The notes: generated by a model not told the origin, from the letters alone. Shown: positions 35,781-45,904, numbered from the stretch's first letter. The stretch is 64,000 nt of DNA from CAWFGW01 sp963849955 (GCA_963849955.1 CAWKJU010000005.1:1-64000), one strand, 5' to 3'. A program made the numbers and translations.

Positions 35781-37428
35781 ATGATCTTGAATAAAACAAT
35801 CTCGAACAAACAATTTACACTACTAGAATCCTTGGTAATAGTGGCTTTGGCAGCTGTTCCGTTGTTTGTGAATTTTCCTTATCGCGTGAATATTTTCCTT
35901 TCATGGGAAGGTGCTTATCGCATGTATCTTGGTCAAACTCCTTATCAAGATTTTGGATTGCCAATGGGATATGGTTATTGGATTATTCCTTCTATATTTT
36001 TCCACCTGTTCGGTCCTTTTTTCACTTCACTTATTAAAGCACAATTTTTCATCAACATAGTTTCTGGTTTTACTTTTAGGGGTATTCTAACTACTTTCAA
36101 TGTTTCATCAGGCAAGCGAATGATTGGTTTGTTAGTGTTCTGCATTTCGTATTCGTTTTTCAACTTTTGGCCTTGGTACAATCACTCGGTTTTTGTTTAT
36201 CAGTTTATTGGACTGTATTTTTTATTACATTCTTTATTGCAGAACCCGTTCGCCAGTTAGGATGTATATTCAACTATTTGTATCAGGCTTTTTTATCTTT
36301 TTATCCTTCTTTACTAAACAAGATGGTGGTGCATTAGGATTTTTAATTGCTAGCGCTATTTTGACATATCATGCTATCGCCCATAAAAAATATCTCCAGT
36401 TAGGTGGTTTCTTAGGTGCTTTTGGGGTTGTAGCCATGGGATTTGTGTTGCCTTATTTAAGTCATGAAATTGGTTATTGGTTTAATTTAGGACAAGAGCC
36501 TCATTACTCGCGATTTAGTTTGTCTGATATTTTTGACGCAGTTTTTGGAGAATCTCAATGGATTAAATTCTATGTGATGGCAATGGTGTTGTTGCTAATG
36601 TCTACTGTTAAGTCGGTGAAAGCGTACTGGGAAAACCAACAACTCATGACTTTTACTTTGTTAGTTTTGGGAATTTTAGTGGAAGCCGCAATTGTTCAAG
36701 TTACTAGTTACACACCTCCTGATAATAATATTTTTTACCATAGTTTTGCTTTTGCTTTTTTGTTTTCAGTTATCAATTTTAAATTTTCATTTGATAAAGT
36801 ATGGGGCGCTATATTAGGTGTTGCTTTGGTGATGTTGTGGTGGAGTGGCTCGTATTGGAAATATATTGGCAGAATAGTTAAACGATACTTGCCACAAACA
36901 GAGCAAGTGGATGAAGCTGGAGTGGTTTCCAAAAACACCTTTATGGTAAAAAGAGATACTTCATTTCTGAATGTACCTGAGTCAGAGTGGGTGATGAGTG
37001 ATATGAAAGCATTTAAAGGCATGTTTATGCCTCAATCCACAGTCGATGGCATGAATCGAATTAAGTCGATGCCGATGTTTTCAAATCCAGAAAAGCCAAA
37101 AGTGCTTAATATGACGGAGTTAACACCGTTAGCTTATGAACTTGGCTATGATTTTGAGAAAGGTCATCCACTTTGGTACCACAAAAATGTGGCTGTTTTC
37201 GATCGAGAAATTGCGTTGTTTTGTTCAAATATCGAAAATCATAAGTATGACTTAGTACTGTTTGAAGTGATGCCGTCTTTAAATAATTTTAATCCAGATG
37301 AAGTGCGGGCAAGTTTACAAAAGCATTATCGTTTAGTGGATGATTTTTTAGCACCACGTAGACCAACAGATGCTACTGTAGAAGTATATGTAAGAATAAT
37401 AATTATTCTAATTGATATTTACAGGTGA
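35781..37428 (+). pseudogene. GT-C-like membrane glycosyltransferase, frameshifted
   Basis: The first frame (ATG at 35781) encodes a polytopic start with a conserved loop, WEGAYRMYLGQTPYQDFGLP, typical of Bacteroidota GT-C (family 39-like) membrane proteins, and breaks off at 36260 after FIGLYFLLHSLL. A second frame, open from 36193, continues with RSPVRMYIQLFVSGFF, more membrane helices and a C-terminal soluble part to 37428. A one-base change somewhere in about 36225-36250 fuses them into one protein of about 548 residues. The 3' end overlaps the convergent endonuclease-like gene by 26 bases. True mutation and sequencing error are both possible. Confidence 0.75.
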
Positions 37429-38440
37429 TGGGGAAGTGGTCAGAAAAAATCATTTCCCTGTTTACTTTATAGGATAACGGTTCAATCTCTTCTGAACTAA
37501 ACTGTTGATCAATTCTTAAAAAAAATAATTTATTACTATTAAAGGTAGCGCCAAACCCTGAACCTCTTTCTTCGAAAGTGTTTTCTAACAACTGACTAAA
37601 TTTTTTGTAGGCATAGCTAAAAACTGTTTGGTTGATGTCTCCACAAAGGATAATTGGATAATCGGTTTTTTATTAAAGCTCAGCAACAGCATTTACTTGT
37701 TTTTGTCGAATTACAGAACTTTTAATGTAACGTTTGAAAATATTAATGATAGAGGCATTTCTTTTTAGTTCGTTAGAATGTAGGTGAATATTAATCACTC
37801 GAACTGTTTGGTTTTTTAGGTTGATGTCGGCATAAATACCTCGGTTATATAGGTTCTTGTCTACAAATATTTCTCCTTGATTTATTATCGGTGATTTAGA
37901 AAAAATAGCTAAGCTTCGATTAAAAAAACCAGCTTTTTCATCAGCGGAAGAAATATAATAGTTAGAAAACCCTTTTGCTTTAAATTGATCGTTAGTTGTG
38001 AATACAGGTACGTTTTTGTCATAGAAATATTCTTGAAAACACATGATGTCTCCTTTAAAATTAGCTACCCAACTGATCATGGCTTGAGAGTTTTTTTTCT
38101 TTTCAGCAGAACGGTATTCTTCTTTTGATTTTGAGAAAGCCCTAAAATAGCTTGTGTTGAAGCTTAGTACTTCAATTGCATTTTCGGAATTTTCGTCGGA
38201 GTTAAATGAAATCAGGGAAAAGTAATAGTGTGAGAAACAGAGAAAGAGTGCTACATAAATGAATCCAATGGTTTTATGAATGAAAAAGGCTGTTAACACT
38301 AGAAATGGAAGTGTTAGTACAGCACCGATTATCAATAATTCATTTAAAAATAGAGGCGGAAAAACCAACGGGTCTATAAACGAACAAACAAAAATGAGGA
38401 AATAAAAAATTGCTATAAGACGAAATACTTTTGATATCAT
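37403..38440 (-). pseudogene. endonuclease/exonuclease/phosphatase family membrane protein, interrupted by two stops
   Basis: Reading from the ATG at 38440: three hydrophobic segments, then an EEP-fold domain with IEVLSFNTSYFRAF, MCFQEYFYD and IHLHSNELKRNA. At 37670-37675 two TAA codons stand in a row, and the same frame resumes as KTDYPIILCGDINQT (the conserved Gly-Asp-x-Asn), LLENTFEERGSGFGAT and ends in FSDHFPITCKYQL, the C-terminal Asp-His motif. So the whole gene is there except for the double stop. Changing the T3 run to T2 and the A6 run to A7 gives ELNKKTDYP and an open frame. Family members include DNases and phosphodiesterases; the substrate is unknown. Confidence 0.8.
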
Positions 38441-38596
38441 AAGGTAAGGCTTGTGTGTTTTCTATTTTACTTCAAGTTAAATATCCTTTTTGAAAAACTG
38501 ATGTTCAAAAAGTTATTATTCCATTCGTTTACAGAACAAATAAGTATAAATTTACCATTATAAGTTGATGGTCGACCATATACGGATTAAGCCACT

Positions 38597-40030
38597 ATGT
38601 TATTTAACTCACTAGATTACTTGATTTTTCTACCAATAGTATTTGTAATCTATTGGTATGTATTGAATAAAAGTCTGAACCTGCAAAATGCGTTTTTGTT
38701 AGGTGCGAGTTATTTTTTTTATGGTTGGTGGGATTGGCGGTTTCTATTTTTAATCGCATTTAGTTCTTTGTTGGATTATACCTTAGGGCTACAAATAGGA
38801 AAATCTGAAACGCAGAAGCAGAAAAAAATATACCTAGGGATAAGTTTAGTAGCAAATTTAGGGTTGCTTGGGTTTTTTAAATATTGTAATTTCTTTATAG
38901 AGTCATTTGTTGAGGCATTTACAATGATGGGGCATACGCCAAATGTTTCTACACTTTACATCGTATTACCTGTAGGTATCAGTTTTTATACCTTTCAGAC
39001 CTTGAGTTACACTATTGATGTTTATCGTGGAAATTTAAAACCAACTAATGATCTTTTAAAGTTTCTGACTTTTGTTAGTTTTTTCCCACAGTTAGTTGCT
39101 GGACCGATTGAGCGAGCCACAAACCTTTTACCTCAGTTTGATAAACAACGTGTTTTTGATTATCAAAAAGCTAAAAGCGGTATGTTGATGATTGTTTGGG
39201 GTTTATTTAAAAAAGTGGTAATTGCGGACAATTGTGCCGTGTATGTAAATGATATTTTTGATCATCATGAGACGTTACCGGGCAGTGTCTTGTTTATTGG
39301 ACTTTCTTACTTTGCTATTCAAATCTATTGTGATTTCTCTGGTTACTCCGACATAGCAATAGGTTCAGCACGGCTTCTGGGGTTTGATTTAATGCGTAAC
39401 TTTAATTACCCCTACTTTGCTAGAGATATGGCAGAGCATTGGCGAAGGTGGCATATTTCACTTTCTACATGGTTTAAGGATTATTTATATATCCCCTTAG
39501 GTGGGAGTAGAGGGGGTAAATGGATGATTATTAGAAACACGATAATCATTTTTACGATTAGTGGGTTTTGGCATGGTGCAGACTGGACATATGTGATTTG
39601 GGGTTTTGTAAATGGTCTTTACTTTTTACCCTTAATTTTGACAGGAATACATAGAAACCACATGGGAGAAGTTGCAGAAGGTAGACTCTTTCCTTCAGTG
39701 AAAGAAGCCTTGTTGATTTTCAGTACGTTTGTACTCAAAACATTTACCTATGTGTTTTTCAGAGCGGAGAACATGACCCAATCTTGGTCTTATATGAAAG
39801 GCTTGTTTTCGTGGTCGATGTTTCAAATACCGAGTTATTCTTACTTAATTCACTTTCAATTAATAGGTGTGATGTTATTGTTTGAGTGGGTTCAGCGAAC
39901 AAAGGAGTGCCCGCTTTATCTGGATAAAATACCGATGATACCTCGTTATGCAATTTATAATTTATTCATATTAAGTATCATTTATTTACAGCCTGATTAC
40001 GATGTGCCATTTATCTATTTCCAGTTTTAA
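38597..40030 (+). CDS. MBOAT family O-acyltransferase (AlgI-like)
   Basis: 477 residues, polytopic. Family blocks: MLFNSLDYLIFLPIVF, YFFYGWWDWRFLFLI, PVGISFYTFQTLSYTIDVYR, FFPQLVAGPIERAT, IYCDFSGYSDIAIGSARLLG and, around the active-site His, FWHGADWTYVIWG. AlgI/PatA/DltB-type proteins carry acyl groups across the inner membrane for transfer to exported sugars. The SGNH-like gene starts one base behind the stop, the usual pairing. This points to O-acylation of the exported polysaccharide. Confidence 0.95.
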   Translation: MLFNSLDYLIFLPIVFVIYWYVLNKSLNLQNAFLLGASYFFYGWWDWRFLFLIAFSSLLDYTLGLQIGKSETQKQKKIYLGISLVANLGLLGFFKYCNFFIESFVEAFTMMGHTPNVSTLYIVLPVGISFYTFQTLSYTIDVYRGNLKPTNDLLKFLTFVSFFPQLVAGPIERATNLLPQFDKQRVFDYQKAKSGMLMIVWGLFKKVVIADNCAVYVNDIFDHHETLPGSVLFIGLSYFAIQIYCDFSGYSDIAIGSARLLGFDLMRNFNYPYFARDMAEHWRRWHISLSTWFKDYLYIPLGGSRGGKWMIIRNTIIIFTISGFWHGADWTYVIWGFVNGLYFLPLILTGIHRNHMGEVAEGRLFPSVKEALLIFSTFVLKTFTYVFFRAENMTQSWSYMKGLFSWSMFQIPSYSYLIHFQLIGVMLLFEWVQRTKECPLYLDKIPMIPRYAIYNLFILSIIYLQPDYDVPFIYFQF

Positions 40031-40031
40031 T

Positions 40032-41021
40032 ATGAAGCGGTTTTGGATAAAAATATTGCTAATCACAAGTCCTTTTTTAATTGGATTTTTCTCCGTTATA
40101 ATTACGGATCCTTATAAGTTATTGTATCATTACGAAAACTATTCATACAATACCTTTCCAGTAAATAGGGATTTTATTAGTACTGAATACTTTATTGAGC
40201 ATAATCCAAAATACCATTATGATGCCTTCATTTTTGGTAATTCTAGATCTTCAGCATTTCATACCACTGATTGGATAAATTATATTGATGAACCTGTTTC
40301 ACCATATCATTTTGACGCTTCCGCTGAATCATTATTTGGCATTAACCGAAAATGTGTTTATTTGGATAGTGTGGGGTCGCCTATTAAGTATGCCATAATT
40401 TTATTGGATACAGAAACTTTAATGCAAGTTCGCAATCGTGATTACCATGTTTTTACAAAGCATTATAAGTTAACAGGACAATCTAAATTAGATTTCTATA
40501 TGATGTTTTTTAAATCAATGTCACATAAACACTTTTTTAAATTTTACATCGATTATTTATTAGGGGGTGCAATCACTGATATGGCACAACGAATGCCAAG
40601 AGATATGGCTTGTGTTCCTATTACAAATGACTATGTGTTTTCTGGGTGTGAAGAAGCTTTAAAAATTGGTGAAGACAAATATTTCAGTATGTATGATACC
40701 TATTTCAAAAAAAGACCTACCACAGAAGAAACAAGTGAACAGGTGATTTTTGAAAAACAAAAGGTTCTTTTAGAAGAGATTAAAAATATATTTGATAAGA
40801 AAGAGACTAATTATCAGATAATTATAAGCCCATCGTATTCTCAAAAGGCCTTTAATTCCTTAGATTACAGCTATCTAACTTCTCTGTTTGGAAAAGAATA
40901 TGTACATGATTTTTCAGGGAAAAACGAATTTACTAATGATATCCGAAACTATTATGATGGCTCGCATTATCGACCATCGGTGGGGAAAGCTATTTTAGAA
41001 AAAATTTATACAAACAAATAG
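40032..41021 (+). CDS. SGNH-hydrolase-like acylation partner of the MBOAT protein
   Basis: About 329 residues. I start at the ATG at 40032, one base after the MBOAT stop; the first residues are a membrane anchor (FWIKILLITSPFLIGFFSVI). The extracytoplasmic domain has FIFGNSRSSAF (about residue 68, nucleophile-type Ser in GNSRS) and ends with YDGSHYRP (about residue 308, Asp-x-x-His), the SGNH/AlgJ-AlgX-like catalytic elements. I infer that it receives acyl groups from the MBOAT protein and places them on the polymer in the periplasm. No secure family name beyond that. Confidence 0.75.
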   Translation: MKRFWIKILLITSPFLIGFFSVIITDPYKLLYHYENYSYNTFPVNRDFISTEYFIEHNPKYHYDAFIFGNSRSSAFHTTDWINYIDEPVSPYHFDASAESLFGINRKCVYLDSVGSPIKYAIILLDTETLMQVRNRDYHVFTKHYKLTGQSKLDFYMMFFKSMSHKHFFKFYIDYLLGGAITDMAQRMPRDMACVPITNDYVFSGCEEALKIGEDKYFSMYDTYFKKRPTTEETSEQVIFEKQKVLLEEIKNIFDKKETNYQIIISPSYSQKAFNSLDYSYLTSLFGKEYVHDFSGKNEFTNDIRNYYDGSHYRPSVGKAILEKIYTNK

Positions 41022-41100
41022 CACTGAAAATTGAATTTAGTTCTGAAAATAAATACCTTAACACCAAATATTGAGTGTGTTACTAATAAAAAAAATCCCC

Positions 41101-42819
41101 ATGAAAAAACCACTACTTTATTTAATGTTATTAATTGCAAGTGCTGTTTTCTCCCAAAATTGTGGGTGTGATCACACGCTTACTAAATCTGGTATAATCA
41201 GTGCTGATGACGATGTTTTTGTAACCAAACCAAAGGCTGGCGATGTTATTTGTATACAAGCAGGTAATTACGGGTATTTTCGTTTTTTTGATTTTGTTGG
41301 AGAGAAGGGTAACCCAATAGTTTTCAAAAACTGTGGAGGCAAAGTAGTTATCTCGGATAACACCTATACAGGTATTCAATTTAGAAAATCTAAGTATATT
41401 GTTATTGATGGTTCGGGTTCAAATCAGCATGAATATGGAATAAAGATTGCCAAAGCAAAATCAGCAGGAGTGAGTATTTCAGATTTTTCATCCGATACTG
41501 AAATACATCACCTAGAAATTACGAATACTGGTTTCGCCTGCATAGTGGCAAAAACAGATCCTGATTGTTTTGATGAGAGTGCTTGGAGGGGTAATTTTGT
41601 AATGGAAAATTTACACTTTCACCATAACTATTTGCATGATAATAAGGAAGGTGAGGGGTTTTATATAGGGTATACGAGCAACTATGAGTTAGGAAAAGCG
41701 GTCAAATGCCAATTAATTGACCCAGTGACAAATGAAGTCATTGATTTTGAAAAGGTACTTTTTGGACATCTTATAAAAAACGTAGAGCTTGATCACAACA
41801 AATTTGTTAATATAGCTTGGGATGGATTACAAATATCTCAAGCCACAGAAGGGGTAAAGGTTCATGATAATTACTTGGAAAACTATGGGATTTTGACAGA
41901 TAGACCCGATCAAAGACAGGGAATTGCCATTGGCTCAGGTACAAGTGGTGAGATTTATAGCAATTTAATTGTGGGAGGGGTAAGTCATGGAATATCGAAC
42001 TTTGGACTAGGTCCAATATACATCTTTAACAACATCATTATCAATTCAGGTGAAAGAGGAATTTATTGTGATCAACAAAGCTCAATTGCACCTGGCAATG
42101 GGTATTACATTGCTAATAACACAATAGTGCGGCCAGCGTTGAATGGTATTTTCTATAATAATGGAGTTAATCTGTTAACGAGTCCATTTGTATGTTATAA
42201 CAATCTAATTGTAGATCCAGGTATTTATGAAACTGAACTCGCTGCAAACTATTGGGCAGATCCCAAAAAACAGTCTTATATTGGTTTTAAGACGAAAGAA
42301 TCTTTTGCACTTGCAGAAAACACCTTAAAAAATAATATCTATATATTGGATATCGATGATGTTAAGTTTGTTGATCCTGATTTTGGTTCTTGGGGGCTAG
42401 CAAAAGGTTCGATAGCGATTGATTCAGGCTTAACGCAGGAAGTGATAGATGTTTTTGGATATGATACGGATTTTAGTGGTTTTAAACGAACGGGAAACTT
42501 TGATGTAGGAGCATTTGAATATGGTAATCCAGTTGGCATAGAAGATTTGAAAAGTTCATCAGAAAAAATTTCTGTATATCCAAATCCAGTAAAAAAAGGA
42601 AATGAATTTGAATTAAGTTTAGATACACCTCAATCTGGAAAGTTCCAAGTGAGTTTAATATCTTTCCTGGGAAAGGAAAATATTACTTTGTTCGACTCCC
42701 TGTATTTAAACGAGGGTAGCCAAAAATTGAAAGTTGATACTAAATTACCTTCTGGAATGTATCTATTAAAAGTCGTTGGAGATGGATACTTCGAAGTAAC
42801 TAAACTTCAAATTAAATAA
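41101..42819 (+). CDS. secreted right-handed beta-helix protein with T9SS sorting domain
   Basis: About 572 residues from the ATG at 41101 (signal peptide MKKPLLYLMLLIASAVFSQ; an upstream in-frame start at 41071 adds nothing useful). The middle 350 residues are a parallel beta-helix with repeated N-x-x-x turns: NLHFHHNYLHDNKEGEGFY, HNKFVNIAWDGLQIS, VHDNYLENYG, IYSNLIVGG and FNNIIINSGERGIY. The C-terminal 80 residues are a type A T9SS sorting domain (ISVYPNPVKKGNEFE to GMYLLKVVGDG). Beta-helix proteins of this kind are polysaccharide lyases, epimerases or binders; its location suggests action on the locus product. The activity is not determined. Confidence 0.85.
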   Translation: MKKPLLYLMLLIASAVFSQNCGCDHTLTKSGIISADDDVFVTKPKAGDVICIQAGNYGYFRFFDFVGEKGNPIVFKNCGGKVVISDNTYTGIQFRKSKYIVIDGSGSNQHEYGIKIAKAKSAGVSISDFSSDTEIHHLEITNTGFACIVAKTDPDCFDESAWRGNFVMENLHFHHNYLHDNKEGEGFYIGYTSNYELGKAVKCQLIDPVTNEVIDFEKVLFGHLIKNVELDHNKFVNIAWDGLQISQATEGVKVHDNYLENYGILTDRPDQRQGIAIGSGTSGEIYSNLIVGGVSHGISNFGLGPIYIFNNIIINSGERGIYCDQQSSIAPGNGYYIANNTIVRPALNGIFYNNGVNLLTSPFVCYNNLIVDPGIYETELAANYWADPKKQSYIGFKTKESFALAENTLKNNIYILDIDDVKFVDPDFGSWGLAKGSIAIDSGLTQEVIDVFGYDTDFSGFKRTGNFDVGAFEYGNPVGIEDLKSSSEKISVYPNPVKKGNEFELSLDTPQSGKFQVSLISFLGKENITLFDSLYLNEGSQKLKVDTKLPSGMYLLKVVGDGYFEVTKLQIK

Positions 42820-42826
42820 TATATCA

Positions 42827-43651
42827 GTGAACTACTTACTTAACAACCTTACAGTTGAAGAACTAATTCAACTTGGGAAAGATAATCATGACGCATATGT
42901 CAATAACACTCCTTTTCCAAACTATAGTTTCGATGAATTATTGAATCCTGAGTTTTTGGATAAAGTCTTAGCGGAATTTCCATCCTTAGAAAATGGAGGG
43001 ATTAAGTTCGATGATGCTAATCAAATTAAGTATGCATCTGTGGGCGAAAAGCAGTTTGGAGATAATACGAAAATCTTAATGCATTTTTTAAATTCTGAGC
43101 CCTTTCTAGAGTTTTTATCCAACTTAACAGGTATTCAAGATTTAATAGCAGATCCATATTTTGAAGGTGGAGGTTATCATCAAAGTAAAGCGGGAGGTAT
43201 GTTGAAAATTCATGCTGATTTCAACAAAAATAGAAAATTAGGCCTAGATAGACGTATAAATGTACTAGTTTATCTCAATAAGGATTGGGATGAATCATAT
43301 GGTGGACATTTTGAGTTATGGGATAAGGATATGAAAAAGTGTGAACAACGTATTTTGCCAATATTTAATCGTATGGCAATGTTTAGTACAACATCCACTT
43401 CCTATCATGGTTTACCAGAACCGATTACATGTCCTGATGATCGATCAAGACAATCGCTAGCTTTATATTACTATACAAATGGACGCCCAGATGAAGAGGT
43501 TATACCTGGTAAAGAAGATCATAGAACACTATTTAAACAACGACCAGGCAAGAAGAATGAAGGAGATAAATTGTCCGTTAAAACGGTGTTAGAGGCAATA
43601 ACTCCTCCAATTATTATGAACAATATAAAGAAAGCAATAAAAAAGAAATAG
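42827..43651 (+). CDS. 2-oxoglutarate/Fe(II)-dependent dioxygenase
   Basis: 274 residues starting at a GTG (42827) 7 bases after the beta-helix gene; no ATG precedes the conserved part. The facial triad is seen in LKIHADFN (His and Asp, about residue 128) and SYHGLPEPI (distal His, about 192); the 2-oxoglutarate-binding Arg is in RSRQSLALYYY. The fold blocks RRINVLVYLNKDWDESYGG and FELWDKDM are those of the prolyl-4-hydroxylase-like 2OG-Fe(II) group found in polysaccharide loci. The substrate could be a sugar, a lipid or a protein side chain; nothing in the sequence decides it. Confidence 0.85.
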   Translation: MNYLLNNLTVEELIQLGKDNHDAYVNNTPFPNYSFDELLNPEFLDKVLAEFPSLENGGIKFDDANQIKYASVGEKQFGDNTKILMHFLNSEPFLEFLSNLTGIQDLIADPYFEGGGYHQSKAGGMLKIHADFNKNRKLGLDRRINVLVYLNKDWDESYGGHFELWDKDMKKCEQRILPIFNRMAMFSTTSTSYHGLPEPITCPDDRSRQSLALYYYTNGRPDEEVIPGKEDHRTLFKQRPGKKNEGDKLSVKTVLEAITPPIIMNNIKKAIKKK

Positions 43652-43659
43652 TCTTGAAG

Positions 43660-43687
43660 AAAGTCATGCGATTATTCGCATGACTTT
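43660..43687. terminator. bidirectional hairpin between convergent genes
   Basis: Perfect 11-bp stem AAAGTCATGCG (43660-43670) / CGCATGACTTT (43677-43687), loop ATTATT, with Ts after it on the plus strand. It also covers the last codons and stop of the minus-strand TolC-like gene. Confidence 0.75.
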
Positions 43688-44424
43688 TTATATTCAAGGA
43701 TTAATACTTCGATTTTTTTTCCTAACAATGCTTCCAATTCTATTTTTGATATTTGATAATCCTTTTCAGCATTTAATGTTTTAATTTTTTGGTTGTTTAC
43801 ATTCGTTAACCCATCTAAATAAGCTTCATAAGAGACTTCATCATTTTTAAATTGGTTTTCAACTAATGCTAATTTTGAAGTAGCATCTTCAAGTGCTTTA
43901 TTGTGTATGAGGAACACCGTTTTTAGTGATTTAAATGACATGTAGCGTATTAGAACCTCACTCCTAAGTTTGAGATTATACATTTCTTTTTCATTTTCTT
44001 TAATATAATACTCCTCTTTCGCGATTTGTTTATTGAGTGGTTGGGTGAAAAATGTACCTAAAGTAAAACTCACACCAATGTTATATCTTGGGTAAAATAG
44101 GTTTCGTGCAACAGTTTCGTCTGGTGGGTTTATGGTAAATTCATTAAGGTTACCCCGTATCAAGAAATTGTTTAAAAAATCATAATTAGCTAATGCTTTT
44201 TCTTTTTTTGCTATAAAAATTCTACTATCAAATTGTTCTTTTTCCGGGTAGTAGTTTTGGGAGGTACTCACCAATAAATTTAAAAACTCTTCATTTTCAG
44301 GTAATTCTGAATTTAAAAACAGAGATGTAGAGTCCGTTTTTAACTGAGCCATACCGCTTACAAAGAAGAGTGAAAAAATAATGGTGAATAAGCTAATTGG
44401 TTGAGTTTTCTGGTAGTTCATCAT
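43672..44424 (-). CDS. short TolC-like outer-membrane/periplasmic protein
   Basis: 250 residues, about half of a TolC. After an N-terminal hydrophobic segment (SLFTIIFSLFFVSGMAQ) come NIGVSFTLGTFFTQP, a TolC-like beta-strand block, and long coiled-coil helices (EEYYIKENEKEMYNL, ALVENQFKNDEVSYEAYLD) ending in KIELEALLGKKIE, the last with the characteristic TolC helix end. Such half-length TolC-family proteins are regular in Bacteroidota polysaccharide loci. It overlaps the O-antigen ligase-like gene by 32 bases. A role in export is inferred. Confidence 0.75.
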   Translation of the reverse strand: MMNYQKTQPISLFTIIFSLFFVSGMAQLKTDSTSLFLNSELPENEEFLNLLVSTSQNYYPEKEQFDSRIFIAKKEKALANYDFLNNFLIRGNLNEFTINPPDETVARNLFYPRYNIGVSFTLGTFFTQPLNKQIAKEEYYIKENEKEMYNLKLRSEVLIRYMSFKSLKTVFLIHNKALEDATSKLALVENQFKNDEVSYEAYLDGLTNVNNQKIKTLNAEKDYQISKIELEALLGKKIEVLILEYKKSCE

Positions 44425-45901
44425 CTAAGTATTTTAGCTTGGTAACAAGTGCAAAAGTTGCATAAAACAATAAGTTCATTGGGCGTTGTCCCACAGCTAC
44501 TTGTGCATAGTTAGCAATAGTGACAGCAAAGAAACACCCTAAATAAAGTAAATACAAGTTCTTTATGACTGAATTTTTTGATTTGAAGTAATTGTTGATG
44601 CCTACCGCCATTACCAGGAAGTAAAGTCCATAGTCAATGATTAGACCTATCCAACCTGTTTCCATGGCTGTTTTTAGCATGCCACTATCAGGAGGAAAGC
44701 CTGCCAATGGATGATTTGGAGAAAATCGCATACCCATCGTACCTGAGGAAGCTACACCTCCTCCTATAGGGTGTTCTTGAAGAAAAGGTTGTATTTGTCG
44801 TCTATTTTCTTCTCGCACGTTGTATGACGCATCTTCTTCTGCCGAGAAAGTTGACCGAATTCGTGTAATGGGTCCAGAATGAAAAGGCCCAAATATTACA
44901 AATAATAATGAAACTGATAATGCAATGCTAAAGATGAGGGTGCGCTTATTGTTGGCAGTCATAAGCATGAATAGACCAAGGCCTACTGGTACCGCAGCAT
45001 AGGCTGTTCTAGTTCCTGAAAACGACATGGATATGAAAATCAAGACACCTGAAACCAAAGCTAAAAGCTTCTTTTTATTACTATATGGTCCTGTCGCTAA
45101 AATAAATGAAGCTATGCCACAATAAGCCATGAAAATACCAAATGTGGCGGCATCCGATAAAAAAGACATACGCCTGAATCTTCCCCATATGAAAACCAAC
45201 TTAAATCGACCTTCTGAGCTGAATATCCATCGGTTTTCAAAATCAGCAAAGCCAAATATTTCTTGATAGATACCATATAGTGCTGCTAAGACAGCTAGTG
45301 CTAACCAAAATTTAGTGAATAGCTTTACTGATTCTAAGCTGTTGAATGCATGCATGGAAATCACGTACATAATCACGAAACTCAAAATTCCACGAATCAT
45401 AAATGACCATCCCGAAAGGTTCAACGCATTGGGATTGAATGCTTGGAAAATAAAGTAAGCAACATATATAAAAATTCCCACCGAAATAGGATTGCCAAAT
45501 TGCTTTATAGAGTTTGTTGATTTGTTTCTCTGTAATAGCAATCCGAGTGAAGAAGTGACTAAAAAAAGTTCTATTAAAACACCTGTTTGTAAATCATACA
45601 TGCCCAGAACCCGGTTAACATGAAAGATGAAGTAGGAGACAAAAATACAACTTAGCATTCCAAACTGGATGTTGAGTAAACTTGCTACCACAATAGGGGT
45701 GCCTAATAAAGCAATAATAATTACTGCAGCAATTATAATCCCTGTTTTAGCAATAACTAAGGTAAAAAACAGACTGATAAATGTAATGAGGCAATAGCCA
45801 ATAATATTACCCAATTTTTCTTCAAAAATGATACGCTCTAAAAAGTTAGCTACTTGAGTAGAAAATTTCTTTTTCTTTAATATGGATACAATAGTATTCA
45901 T
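44393..45901 (-). CDS. O-antigen ligase / Wzy-type polymerase family membrane protein
   Basis: 502 residues with about ten or more hydrophobic segments. The Wzy_C/O-antigen-ligase family pattern is visible in SMSFSGTRTAYAAVPVGLGL and in the large periplasmic loop with FLQEHPIGGGVASSG and FPPDSGMLKTAMETGWIG, which hold the usual H-P and G-x-x-G features. It probably polymerises repeat units or attaches them to an acceptor. It lies 3 bases behind a 30-residue small ORF and overlaps the TolC-like gene. Confidence 0.9.
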   Translation of the reverse strand: MNTIVSILKKKKFSTQVANFLERIIFEEKLGNIIGYCLITFISLFFTLVIAKTGIIIAAVIIIALLGTPIVVASLLNIQFGMLSCIFVSYFIFHVNRVLGMYDLQTGVLIELFLVTSSLGLLLQRNKSTNSIKQFGNPISVGIFIYVAYFIFQAFNPNALNLSGWSFMIRGILSFVIMYVISMHAFNSLESVKLFTKFWLALAVLAALYGIYQEIFGFADFENRWIFSSEGRFKLVFIWGRFRRMSFLSDAATFGIFMAYCGIASFILATGPYSNKKKLLALVSGVLIFISMSFSGTRTAYAAVPVGLGLFMLMTANNKRTLIFSIALSVSLLFVIFGPFHSGPITRIRSTFSAEEDASYNVREENRRQIQPFLQEHPIGGGVASSGTMGMRFSPNHPLAGFPPDSGMLKTAMETGWIGLIIDYGLYFLVMAVGINNYFKSKNSVIKNLYLLYLGCFFAVTIANYAQVAVGQRPMNLLFYATFALVTKLKYLDDELPENSTN

Positions 45902-45904
45902 TAA

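Noticed and set aside
38597..41021. Naming the pair algI/algJ
   Set aside because: The polymer is unknown and no alginate synthase (Alg8/44) is present; family-level names only.
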